This document shows positions 8,607 through 16,601 of a stretch of DNA of 53,709 nt, piece after piece. The position numbers were made by a program, and so were the translations under genes. The notes under the pieces were generated by a model. That model did not search any database. It saw nothing but the letters and a program-made list of their open reading frames with translations, and was not told the origin of the DNA. How positions within the stretch are numbered: the first letter of the stretch is position 1; each line of letters opens with the position of its first letter. The stretch is from an uncultured Spirochaetaceae bacterium (GTDB lineage: Bacteria; Spirochaetota; Spirochaetia; Sphaerochaetales; Sphaerochaetaceae): assembly GCA_944389085.1 (NCBI GenBank), contig CALXLB010000058.1, positions 1 to 53,709 on the forward strand. The letters run 5' to 3'.

Positions 8607-10352
8607 ATGCGGACTTATCATTTCTCTATGAAACTCACGCTAAGGCTCAAGGCAATCATTGTTTTTCTTCTTACCCTGTCAATTGCGATGGTTCTGATTC
8701 TGCTTTCTGGATACTACCTGACAATAGAGCAGAATATGGAGGAATACATCAGATACAATACCACTATCCTTGGCCTTGAAGCCGAAAGCATCGAATTCCA
8801 CCTCAATCAGATATTACAGTCCTCTCTGGCATTCTACCGCAATGATAATCTTATGGGGATACTGAGAGAAACACATAGCAGATATGACAGTTCGGAAGAG
8901 ATAAGAGCAGGACTTTTTACCATTCTGAATTCAAGTCCATACATCACACAGGTTCATCTTTATTCAAGCATGCAGAAAATGGACTATGTTGTACACGGAA
9001 CATCAACAGCACAGGGAACTGCCGATACAGGAATCACTGTATCGGAGATACCTTATAACAAAGTCATAATAACAAATCAGAAATCACCGGATTATGGTTT
9101 TCCGGCTATAAAACATCAGGACGAGTTTGTCATCACAATGTCCCGTTCAATCTATGATTTTCCAAGAAACAGATACCTTGGGCAGATTGATATAGACATG
9201 AATCTTGACTACTTCAGGAATATGTCAGATGCCTTATCTGAATATGAGATACTCGCATTTGTATCGGAAGATGGTGATATTCTCTACACATCTGGCAACA
9301 CAAATGCTATCGGGGATCTGCTTCCCGATACAAATCTCTCTGATTCGCTTCCGGAAGAATACACTGTGCTATCATCATCTGTCAGGCCAAATGGTTTTAC
9401 AGAAGAATATAATCTGATACAAGCAATCCGGAATGAAGCCATAACGGCCAACGCAAGAACATTCGCAAGACATAATCTCTTGATAGGGATTGTTATATCA
9501 ATCATATCCATGGCAGTTATGGCAAGAATCCTCTCTGGTTACACAAAACCATTCGGCTATATAGAGAATCAGCTGAAGAAAATATCGGCAGGAAATCTTG
9601 ATGTAAAAATGGATATACATGACACTCCGGAATTCGTAGGACTCGCAAGACAATTCAACGATATGATCGATTCCATCAATAATCTGATAATCAGCGGATA
9701 TAAGCTGGAAATCTCAAACAAGAATTATCAGCTGAAAGCACTCCAGGCCCAGATGGATCCTCACTTCATAAACAATGCATTGCAGAACATCGGAGCAGAA
9801 GCATTGAAAAAGGGAAACAGAGAACTGTATTACTCAATCATGCAATTCGGCGGGATGATGCGTTACACGATGGATTTCCAGAGTCTGATGGTTCCGCTCA
9901 GAGATGACCTGAAATATGCTGTGAACTACCTCAATCTGCAAACGATGCGGTTCAAGGACAAATTCACCTATTCCATCACAGCAGATGATAAAACCATGAA
10001 TATCCCGATTCCGAAACTGCTTCTCCAGCCACTTGTGGAGAATGTCTTCAAACATGGCAAGAATTCCGATGGAAAGACTATACATATACAAATACTGACA
10101 GCACTGGATGATGGAACATTGTATCTGGAGTGTTCCAATGATGGTAAAGGCCTTACAGAATCTGAACTGGAACGGATCCAGGAAATGATCATAAAGGCAA
10201 GAGAGGCCGAAGAAGAGTCAAGGCATATAGGATTAATCAACCTTTCCCGGCGGCTTTCCATAGTATATGGGAACAGAAGCAGCATAGAAATAAATTCCGG
10301 AATAGAGACTGGATTCACTGTAAAGATAAAAATCAGGGAGATACTTAAATGA
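8607..10352 (+). CDS. YesM-type sensor histidine kinase
   Basis: A membrane sensor kinase of 581 residues from the chosen ATG. A first membrane segment lies near residues 12-35, followed by an extracellular sensing domain of about 240 residues, then a second membrane segment, a HAMP linker (SAGNLDVKMDIHDTPEF), the His_kinase domain with phospho-acceptor His386 in DPHFINNALQN, and an HATPase domain with the N-box at Asn479 (ENVFKHG). An in-frame ATG at 8628 is an alternative start. It overlaps the response-regulator gene by 4 nt. It probably senses an oligosaccharide and controls the divergent transporter/GH42 operon. Confidence 0.9.
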   Translation: MRTYHFSMKLTLRLKAIIVFLLTLSIAMVLILLSGYYLTIEQNMEEYIRYNTTILGLEAESIEFHLNQILQSSLAFYRNDNLMGILRETHSRYDSSEEIRAGLFTILNSSPYITQVHLYSSMQKMDYVVHGTSTAQGTADTGITVSEIPYNKVIITNQKSPDYGFPAIKHQDEFVITMSRSIYDFPRNRYLGQIDIDMNLDYFRNMSDALSEYEILAFVSEDGDILYTSGNTNAIGDLLPDTNLSDSLPEEYTVLSSSVRPNGFTEEYNLIQAIRNEAITANARTFARHNLLIGIVISIISMAVMARILSGYTKPFGYIENQLKKISAGNLDVKMDIHDTPEFVGLARQFNDMIDSINNLIISGYKLEISNKNYQLKALQAQMDPHFINNALQNIGAEALKKGNRELYYSIMQFGGMMRYTMDFQSLMVPLRDDLKYAVNYLNLQTMRFKDKFTYSITADDKTMNIPIPKLLLQPLVENVFKHGKNSDGKTIHIQILTALDDGTLYLECSNDGKGLTESELERIQEMIIKAREAEEESRHIGLINLSRRLSIVYGNRSSIEINSGIETGFTVKIKIREILK

Positions 10353-11071
10353 ATATACTCATTGCAGATGATGAAGAAGCAATCAGGCTTTCTATAAGAT
10401 ATCTTGCAGATTTAACAAGACTCGGAATAAAAAAAGTATTTGAGGCATCCGATGGAAACGAAGCTTTGAAGATAGTCAGATCAGAGCATATCGATATAGT
10501 GCTGACTGATATTTCAATGCCGGGAACAGATGGGATAGACCTTATGAGAGTACTCAATAATGATTACCCTGATATCAGAATAATCGTTATAAGCGGATAC
10601 CAGAATTTTGATTACGCAAGAGAATCATACAGAAACGGTGCCATGGATTATCTCCTGAAACCAATCGATCCCGAGCATCTCAATGCTCTTCTGGAAAAAG
10701 CTATTGCCCAGCTCAATCCAGAGAAAGAGAAACTCAAAGACTATGAAGATGAGAATTTCCTTCTGCTGAGAGAATACATAGAAGAACATCATCAGGAAAA
10801 CATATCACTCATAAGTCTGTCAGAGAGGTTCGGCTTCAATCCATCTTATCTTTCAAGACGATTCAAGCAGAAATTCGGTATCGGTATTATTGAATGCGTT
10901 GCAGAAGCAAGAATACGGCATGCGGCAAGTCTGCTGACCAACACCGATTTAAGGATATGCGATATCGCTAAACATGTCGGATACGACGATGAAAAGTATT
11001 TCAGCAGAGTATTCACACGGGAAATGCATATGAATCCGAAAGAATTCCGAAAAGCAAAGTCAAAGGACTGA
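10349..11071 (+). CDS. YesN-type AraC-family response regulator
   Basis: A 240-residue transcription regulator with a receiver domain (residues 1-118; acidic pocket DDEE at 7-10, phospho-acceptor Asp54 in VLTDIS, and LLKPID near 102) and a C-terminal AraC helix-turn-helix domain (about 135-235; FGFNPSYLSRRFKQKFG and VGYDDEKYFSRVFTREM). Its start overlaps the kinase stop (ATGA), so the two are made together. By context it should activate the divergent galactoside transport operon, binding the direct repeats at 8577-8606. Confidence 0.92.
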   Translation: MNILIADDEEAIRLSIRYLADLTRLGIKKVFEASDGNEALKIVRSEHIDIVLTDISMPGTDGIDLMRVLNNDYPDIRIIVISGYQNFDYARESYRNGAMDYLLKPIDPEHLNALLEKAIAQLNPEKEKLKDYEDENFLLLREYIEEHHQENISLISLSERFGFNPSYLSRRFKQKFGIGIIECVAEARIRHAASLLTNTDLRICDIAKHVGYDDEKYFSRVFTREMHMNPKEFRKAKSKD

Positions 11072-11096
11072 AACTCATTCGCTGACGCATCAGAGA

Positions 11097-11114
11097 CCTC
11101 CAGCCCTTTGGAGG
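11097..11114 (+). terminator. Terminator-like hairpin after the response regulator
   Basis: CCTCCA (11097-11102) pairs with TGGAGG (11109-11114) over a 6-nt loop, followed by CATTTTC. It partly overlaps copy 2 of the 47-bp repeat. Confidence 0.5.
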
Positions 11115-11148
11115 CATTTTCATCGGTGCTTGAGTGAAAGAAAGTATG
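11102..11148 (+). repeat. 47-bp repeat, copy 2 (antisense end of the radical SAM gene)
   Basis: Second copy of the sequence at 3394-3440. In the plus direction it still reads PFGGIFIGA-stop, echoing the UMP kinase C-terminus PFEGTLIGA-stop. In the minus direction it encodes the last residues of the radical SAM protein (FLSLKHR-stop); the antisense of copy 1 reads FLLLKHR-stop. Confidence 0.8.
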
Positions 11149-12067
11149 GATCCGGATCAGCAAAAGAAGAAGGAAACGGCACATCTTTTGTGAAGTCCGG
11201 AATCCACAGGACATCATCATCCCCCGGATCCTGCATGAAGCCATCATCTATTCCGAGAGCTTCCAGTGTATCAACAAGCAGATCATATTCCTCTTCAGAT
11301 ACAGGAGGAAACCCAGGATCCCCTTTCGGGGGCACGAACTGCGTCATCAAAGACAGATAGAAATTATCTTTGTACCGGCTGGCGAAAACACGCAGAAACT
11401 CAAGTGTAGACTCAATCTCTCCAGGGAATACAAGGTGCCGGAGAAGCGTACCTTTCATTTTGTTCAGATCAGTATGGGGATGCCACTCTTTCACAGCATC
11501 CAGCAGAGGAAGAATCACAGATGCATACTCTCTTCTCCCGCAGAAGCGCGAAGCTGTGGAAGCGGAAAGAGTCTTGCAATCCAACAGATAGATATCAATA
11601 TATTTGTCTATAAGCTTAAGAGCTTCCACCCTCTCATAGCCGGAACTGTTCCATACGACAGGCAGCGAGAAGCCTTTTGCCTTGGCCATTTCCAGTGCCT
11701 CGATGATTGAAGGAATGAAGTGCGTACCAGTTACAAGATTGAGTGTTGCAGCTCCATCCGCTTCCAGGCTCAGCATCAGAGTTGCCAATTCCTCATTAGT
11801 GATAGTCAGTCCTATATTCATTCCATCAGATCCGGAGATCTGCCTGTTCTGGCAATAAGGACAATGAAGAGGACAGCCTGTGAAGAAAATCATTCCAGAT
11901 CCATGTTCACCAGTCAGAGGCGGCTCTTCACCCCTGTGAAGCCCTGACCATGCAATCCTGACTTCATCACTCTGCCTGCACACGCCTTTTGCCACACGCC
12001 TGTCCACACGGCAGAGATTCGGACAGAGTTCACAGCTTGAGTAGTAATCCATAGCACGATAATACAC
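11120..12067 (-). CDS. Radical SAM protein, PflX/PFL-activase-like
   Basis: A 315-residue radical SAM protein. The 4Fe-4S cluster motif CxxxCxxC is TGCPLHCPYCQN (Cys65, Cys69, Cys72). The N-terminus has additional cysteines (Cys12, 15, 19, 30) typical of the PflX group of proteins related to pyruvate-formate-lyase activating enzyme, whose targets are largely unknown. The GTG at 12067 is taken as start because AAAGGA lies 7 nt upstream; the ATG 15 nt downstream lacks such a site. Its last codons lie in copy 2 of the 47-bp repeat. It diverges from the patatin gene. Confidence 0.83.
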   Translation of the reverse strand: MYYRAMDYYSSCELCPNLCRVDRRVAKGVCRQSDEVRIAWSGLHRGEEPPLTGEHGSGMIFFTGCPLHCPYCQNRQISGSDGMNIGLTITNEELATLMLSLEADGAATLNLVTGTHFIPSIIEALEMAKAKGFSLPVVWNSSGYERVEALKLIDKYIDIYLLDCKTLSASTASRFCGRREYASVILPLLDAVKEWHPHTDLNKMKGTLLRHLVFPGEIESTLEFLRVFASRYKDNFYLSLMTQFVPPKGDPGFPPVSEEEYDLLVDTLEALGIDDGFMQDPGDDDVLWIPDFTKDVPFPSSFADPDPYFLSLKHR

Positions 12068-12083
12068 TCTTTGGTCCTTTGTG

Positions 12084-12112
12084 TTGACCCTGAGCCCTGC
12101 TTTGGCGAGAAT
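12084..12112 (+). promoter_or_regulatory. Putative patatin promoter, leaderless geometry
   Basis: TTGACC (12084-12089) and GAGAAT (12107-12112) are 17 nt apart, and the -10 ends 6 nt before the ATG at 12119. Confidence 0.45.
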
Positions 12113-12118
12113 CGCATT

Positions 12119-13267
12119 ATGGCATTCTTCTTCAGAAGCAGAACAGATAAGGCAGCGGTACCTAAAGAAAGACTGATTCTTTCCATCGATGGCGGAGGGA
12201 TGAGAGGGATAATACCTTCACAGATCATCGGGAAGATGGCAAGAAGACTGAAGGAGAAAGGTGACAGAAGACCTTTCTACTCCCATTTTGACCTGATAGC
12301 CGGTACCAGTACAGGAGCTCTGATAGCTTCAGCACTTTCTACTGAAACCGATGGTACAATGCTGGGAGGCAATACAGGGGAAGAACTGAGCGTCTATGGG
12401 AAATACACTGAGAGAAAAATCTTCAGGAATATCGAAAAGGAATATCTGAGGGGAAAGCTCATTCCTGCCGCAGATCCAGAGACATTCACGGATGTATTCA
12501 TCGGCAACGGACCGGCAATCTTTCCCCAGAAAAGCATGAGCGCAATAATCGGACCAGTATTCGCAGACAAATACAGCGGCAGGGATTATGAGAAGTTCCT
12601 GCAGAAACTCTATGGAAAGAAGAAGATGGAAGATCTGCTGGTTCCAACATTACTTATAAGCTATTCATCCGATAACGGCACTATATTTCCTATAACAAGC
12701 TGGAGAAATAAGGATTTTTATCTCTGGGAAGCGACACGGGCAAGTTCAGCAGCCCCGCTTTATTTTCCTCCGTTCAACAAAGAGATCAACGGAGAAATGA
12801 CATCTCTCATAGATGGAGGAATCGCCGCAAACAATCCATCGCTCATAGCTTATGAAGAAGCAAGAAAGCTCTATCCGGAGTCAACGCACTTCCATATCCT
12901 CAGCCTCTCCACAGGAGAACGCATCAAAGAAAGCAGCAAGATGCAGACTGGTGGAATAGCTGGATGGGGCAGCCGTATTTCCTCGCTGTTCCAGAATGCA
13001 CAGCTCAGCATCACAGATACAGTGCTACCAAGCATTCCCGGCGTTGAATATACACGCATATGGTCTCCTGTCCTGGAAAAGAAAATCAAGCTTGATGAAA
13101 CAGGGAAAGACACAATACGAATACTGCTGGACGCTGCAGAGAGAATATACAGAGAACAGGAAGCGGAAATAGAGAAATGGATAGATATCCTTCTGAAAGC
13201 GGAAGTTCCAGAGACTATCAGGCTGGAAAGGACCGGAGAACTTCCTCCACCTTCTCAGGAAGCTTGA
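12119..13267 (+). CDS. Patatin-like phospholipase
   Basis: A lipid acyl hydrolase-like protein of 382 residues. The oxyanion loop is DGGGMRGIIP, the nucleophile Ser lies in GTSTG, and the catalytic Asp in IDGGIAANNP, giving the complete Ser-Asp dyad. There is no evident signal peptide, so it probably acts in the cytoplasm or at the inner membrane. The ATG at 12119 is preferred over an upstream TTG because homology begins shortly after it and a promoter-like pair ends 6 nt before it. Its last 50 nt overlap, in antisense, the 3' end of the nucleosidase gene. Confidence 0.87.
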   Translation: MAFFFRSRTDKAAVPKERLILSIDGGGMRGIIPSQIIGKMARRLKEKGDRRPFYSHFDLIAGTSTGALIASALSTETDGTMLGGNTGEELSVYGKYTERKIFRNIEKEYLRGKLIPAADPETFTDVFIGNGPAIFPQKSMSAIIGPVFADKYSGRDYEKFLQKLYGKKKMEDLLVPTLLISYSSDNGTIFPITSWRNKDFYLWEATRASSAAPLYFPPFNKEINGEMTSLIDGGIAANNPSLIAYEEARKLYPESTHFHILSLSTGERIKESSKMQTGGIAGWGSRISSLFQNAQLSITDTVLPSIPGVEYTRIWSPVLEKKIKLDETGKDTIRILLDAAERIYREQEAEIEKWIDILLKAEVPETIRLERTGELPPPSQEA

Positions 13268-13781
13268 ACAGAAGAGAGCGGAGGGTCATTCCATATTCTT
13301 TCAGAGAAACATGTTTTCCGACCAAGTCAGTAATAACTTTCACGGCATAGCACGGGATGGAAGAAAGAGATGCAGCCATTGCCACCCCATAAGCTTCCAT
13401 ATCAGCAGCATCTGCACCAGGCATAGGCTCAGTGGCAAACGATGATGAAGTCGAGAGAACCTTATCCGAATTGCCATCCAGTATGATTCTTCCCATCTTC
13501 TTCCCATCAGCAAGCAGTGTTACACCCCTCTCAAGGCCATATGCTGTGAGATCCATGTCAGGCATGATGACGCTTCCGAACGATAGACACTCTCCTATAC
13601 CAAGCTTTCCCATACTGCCTGCACTGCCGACAGAGAAAACAACATCAGGCTTAACTTCATTTATCGCAGAAGCAGTGACAGCTGCTGCCAGTACAGGCCC
13701 CACTCCCGATACAGCCTTACTGTAAGAACCGGGAAAATATGAGAGTTCTGTTTTTGATGAAGCTACGACGAGGACTTTCAA
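13218..13781 (-). CDS. Nucleoside phosphorylase-family protein (MTA/SAH nucleosidase-like)
   Basis: A 187-residue protein of the PNP/UDP phosphorylase superfamily. Recognisable parts are VVFSVGSAGS (substrate pocket glycines), ADMEAYGVAMAA (the ribose-binding Met-Glu seen as DMES in MTA/SAH nucleosidases) and VITD with the catalytic Asp. It is shorter than the usual 230 residues, so the N-terminal part is compact. A function in cleaving methylthioadenosine, S-adenosylhomocysteine or futalosine is possible and not distinguishable here. It is the last gene of a four-gene operon, overlapping pdxK by 4 nt. Confidence 0.72.
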   Translation of the reverse strand: MKVLVVASSKTELSYFPGSYSKAVSGVGPVLAAAVTASAINEVKPDVVFSVGSAGSMGKLGIGECLSFGSVIMPDMDLTAYGLERGVTLLADGKKMGRIILDGNSDKVLSTSSSFATEPMPGADAADMEAYGVAMAASLSSIPCYAVKVITDLVGKHVSLKEYGMTLRSLLFKLPEKVEEVLRSFPA

Positions 13782-14596
13782 AGCATCTTCCTTCTGATTT
13801 CATCCATTGCTGGACTGAGAAGCACACCATTTCTTCTCTCACGCCCCAGCCTTTTCGACTCAGAGACAGTATATGTCGCAATGTTTGTCGCATAGGAGAC
13901 AGACGCAAAGAAATTATTTCCTTTCATGACAAGACCGAAGAGAAGAGAGGCGAATAAATCCCCCGCGCCCGGATAAGAGACATGGATATCAGGATACTGG
14001 AAAAGCCTGATCTCATTACCATCCCATGCCGCATTGCCAAGGCCTCCCACCTGCAGCGGAATACCTGTAATCACACCTTTCGCAGGTCCGAGGGAACGCA
14101 GAACAGCAATCTGATCACGTATGGCTTTCTGGCCCTGGGGCCTGAACCCATCATCCATCTGTGTAAGGATCATGGCTTCCGTGAAATTAGGCGTGATGAT
14201 GTCCGCTTTGCGTACAAGGCGGAACATGGCACTGCAGAGATCTTCATCCACAGTCTGATAGAGCTTGCCATCATCCCCCATCACAGGATCAACCAGAGCC
14301 AGAGCCGAAGATGCGGAAATCAGTGAAAGAACTCTCTCTATGACCGATGCGGAAGCGAGAAACCCTGAATAGATGCCATCAAAGCTGAGGTGCAGCGAAA
14401 AAAAACGATTGAGTATCTCACCCATCGCCTCATCTTCATTCTGTATATAGATATCATCAAAGCCATCGGTCTGAGTGGAAAGCAGAGCTGTAGGCAGAAC
14501 AGCAGTCTCAACCCCCAGTGCTTCCAGTACAGGAAGCACTACAGTAATGGATGACTTTGAATAACACGAGAGATCGTGTATGGCAAGTATCGGCAT
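13778..14596 (-). CDS. pdxK: Pyridoxal/pyridoxine kinase
   Basis: A 272-residue ribokinase-fold kinase that phosphorylates vitamin B6 vitamers with ATP to support PLP salvage. It has the PdxK/PdxY-type N-terminus (AIHDLSCYSKSSITVVLPVL), VDPVMGDDGKLY, TPNFTEA and the anion-hole/catalytic segment YPGAGDLFAS with Asp as general base. It sits between the hexokinase (1-nt overlap, TGATG) and the nucleosidase (4-nt overlap). PdxK and PdxY cannot be told apart from the sequence alone. Confidence 0.85.
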   Translation of the reverse strand: MPILAIHDLSCYSKSSITVVLPVLEALGVETAVLPTALLSTQTDGFDDIYIQNEDEAMGEILNRFFSLHLSFDGIYSGFLASASVIERVLSLISASSALALVDPVMGDDGKLYQTVDEDLCSAMFRLVRKADIITPNFTEAMILTQMDDGFRPQGQKAIRDQIAVLRSLGPAKGVITGIPLQVGGLGNAAWDGNEIRLFQYPDIHVSYPGAGDLFASLLFGLVMKGNNFFASVSYATNIATYTVSESKRLGRERRNGVLLSPAMDEIRRKML

Positions 14597-15888
14597 CAGA
14601 CGCTAAGACCTGCGATTGCAGCTCCCAGTGTCGGGGAGTTATCGATACGGACAATCTCAAAGTATCTGCCGTATCTCTTTTCCAGAAGCTCATCAAGATA
14701 GAGCCGTGTATAGAACTCCAGGAATGCTGTTTTATAGAATGTGGTACCATCTGCGTTGATAACCACAGGCATCCTGGGATCTGAGCCTTCACCGGAACGG
14801 AGCACTGCCGCTGTCAGATTGATGGCAGTAAGCTTTCCGGCACGTTCGATAATGGCTTTCAGGATCTTGTAGAGAGCTGCAGCATCTTCTTCAGACCCTT
14901 CCACGCACTTCACAAGATCGTAATCAGGGTTATGGCAATCCTCAAGATAATGGCTCATCCTTGTCGTATCAAGCTTCTCGATTTTCTCATAGCGCTCCTG
15001 GAATGTCTTACTAAGGACTCCTTCCTTAATAGCCTCTTCAATCACGTAAGCTGAGAATGGACCAAGATACGCACCGCTTATCTTCTTCTCAAACCAATAT
15101 TTAGCAGGATCCTTAGTACCGCTTACAAATCCCTTGTCCAAGTCTCCAAGCTCAAGAGCAAGGCAACCTGACTCCACGTTGATGATCTGCCTTCCATCAT
15201 TTACCTTAAGCTTTCCGATTCTGCTGTTGTTTTCCGTATAGGCTGTATTTGTACCGGTGCCAAGAATGAATCCGATATATGAAGAAGAGTAATCAGGACG
15301 CTCTGCCTTTGCCGCGAGCAATGTGGCAACTGTATCATTCACAACAGAGACTTTCTTGCCAGAGACGTTATACCCACGTCTTTCCAGCTCTGCCAGAAGA
15401 TTCTTTCCCAGAGGCTTTCCTATAACCTCCGGCGCCTTGATTTCCTTTGAGAAAACAATAGGAATGCCATCATGATCCGGTGTAATTGACGCAGCATAGG
15501 AAAAACAGAATCCGATTCTGTCGCTCTTATCTATCAATCTCTCGATATTATCTGCAAGTACTGAGTAGAACTCCGCTGCGCTTACTTCTTCCTTCAGGCC
15601 TGGCATACCGACCTTTCTGAAATCAGAGATCACAGGATGCTTGTTCTCATCAAATGTGACCAGACATGTGCGGAAATTAGTTCCGCCGGCATCCATGACA
15701 ATAACACTCTTGCCAGGAACAATGCTTACATCAGGGGAAACATAAGTCGGAATCATCTGCAAAGAGCTTCCATTCTCTTTTTCCAGTCCCTTTTCCATCT
15801 CCGAGAGAATGAAGCCCAGTGTCTTCTCTTCATCAACTGAAGCTGCACTGAGCATATGCTTCGCGATAAAATCCTCTGTCTTTCCCAT
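14596..15888 (-). CDS. Hexokinase, eukaryote-like
   Basis: A 430-residue hexokinase of the type shared by eukaryotes and some spirochaetes, phosphorylating glucose and related hexoses at C6. Motifs in order are the ATP phosphate loop VMDAGGTNFRTCLV, the sugar-binding segment FCFSYAASITPDHDG, the catalytic Asp in VVNDTVATLLAA and the adenosine loop GFILGTGTNTAY. The ATG has AGGAGG upstream. It lies 11 nt after a small secreted-protein gene and overlaps pdxK, so it is the second gene of the operon driven from 16562-16590. Confidence 0.9.
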   Translation of the reverse strand: MGKTEDFIAKHMLSAASVDEEKTLGFILSEMEKGLEKENGSSLQMIPTYVSPDVSIVPGKSVIVMDAGGTNFRTCLVTFDENKHPVISDFRKVGMPGLKEEVSAAEFYSVLADNIERLIDKSDRIGFCFSYAASITPDHDGIPIVFSKEIKAPEVIGKPLGKNLLAELERRGYNVSGKKVSVVNDTVATLLAAKAERPDYSSSYIGFILGTGTNTAYTENNSRIGKLKVNDGRQIINVESGCLALELGDLDKGFVSGTKDPAKYWFEKKISGAYLGPFSAYVIEEAIKEGVLSKTFQERYEKIEKLDTTRMSHYLEDCHNPDYDLVKCVEGSEEDAAALYKILKAIIERAGKLTAINLTAAVLRSGEGSDPRMPVVINADGTTFYKTAFLEFYTRLYLDELLEKRYGRYFEIVRIDNSPTLGAAIAGLSV

Positions 15889-15899
15889 CTGAAAACCTC

Positions 15900-16538
15900 C
15901 TAAGTGCCAAAAGAAAAACTAAATGGCCGAATCTCAACGATTTCATCATTGACTTTAAAATCTTCGGCAACTATTGTCACGCCCCTTTCAGGGCCTCCTT
16001 CTATTCTTATCATGCCTTCTGCTATAAAACCACCATCTGTTACAGCTCCAGTAACCATTATGGAAAAAGAACAGTATGCATTATAATCCGTCCAGTCCTC
16101 ATTATTACCAAGGACTGAATCAGATTCTGTCTCACTCAGCAATCTGACAGAACCATCTAGCACAGCATCTCCCGGCTTGAACGAATGCGTCCCCAGATAC
16201 CCCCGCACAGCATCTGAAGAGAAAGTCCTCAGCAGTTCTGACAGAATGCCAGGATTTCCTGCAGTAATTCCCTGTCCATTGTAGAAAAACGACAAGGAAT
16301 CCAGATACGTCGACACGTCAGAACGTACAAAAGAAATCAGGGAAGGAAGAACTCCTTCTCCGGAAACCACAGTAACCCCCTGCAACGCAATTCTCGGTTC
16401 CGACAGCCATGAAACCATCGCCGCGCCTAAGCCATCGGACAATGCATCAATGACTGTGTCAACAGAAGCCGACGGCCCGGCAAATACAGAACAACAGAAG
16501 ACTGATAAAACCATGATTAAAGCTATAGCTCTCCTCAT
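15900..16538 (-). CDS. Small secreted protein of unknown function
   Basis: A 212-residue protein with a clear signal peptide (MRRAIALIMVLSVFCCSVFAG). The start at 16538 is chosen because GGAGG lies 7 nt upstream and the signal peptide begins there. The mature part is low in basic residues and has alternating hydrophobic stretches (CSFSIMVTGAVTDGGF, ending IRPFSFSFGT) suggestive of beta-strands, perhaps periplasmic or outer-membrane. No family recognised. It is first in the operon with hexokinase, pyridoxal kinase and the nucleosidase, though a functional link is not evident. Confidence 0.65.
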   Translation of the reverse strand: MRRAIALIMVLSVFCCSVFAGPSASVDTVIDALSDGLGAAMVSWLSEPRIALQGVTVVSGEGVLPSLISFVRSDVSTYLDSLSFFYNGQGITAGNPGILSELLRTFSSDAVRGYLGTHSFKPGDAVLDGSVRLLSETESDSVLGNNEDWTDYNAYCSFSIMVTGAVTDGGFIAEGMIRIEGGPERGVTIVAEDFKVNDEIVEIRPFSFSFGT

Positions 16539-16561
16539 CGTTTGTCCTCCATGTGGTGATA

Positions 16562-16590
16562 ATTCTACCAATGCAATATCAAGCTTGCAA
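16562..16590 (-). promoter_or_regulatory. Sigma70-type promoter of the hexokinase operon
   Basis: On the minus strand TTGCAA (16590-16585) and TAGAAT (16567-16562) are separated by exactly 17 nt, 24 nt upstream of the start at 16538, which has its own Shine-Dalgarno. Confidence 0.6.
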
Positions 16591-16601
16591 CGAAAAAACG
16601 C

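Noticed and set aside
12071..12118. N-terminal extension of the patatin from a TTG at 12071
   Set aside because: The extension overlaps the radical SAM promoter region, has no ribosome-binding site and does not resemble patatins.
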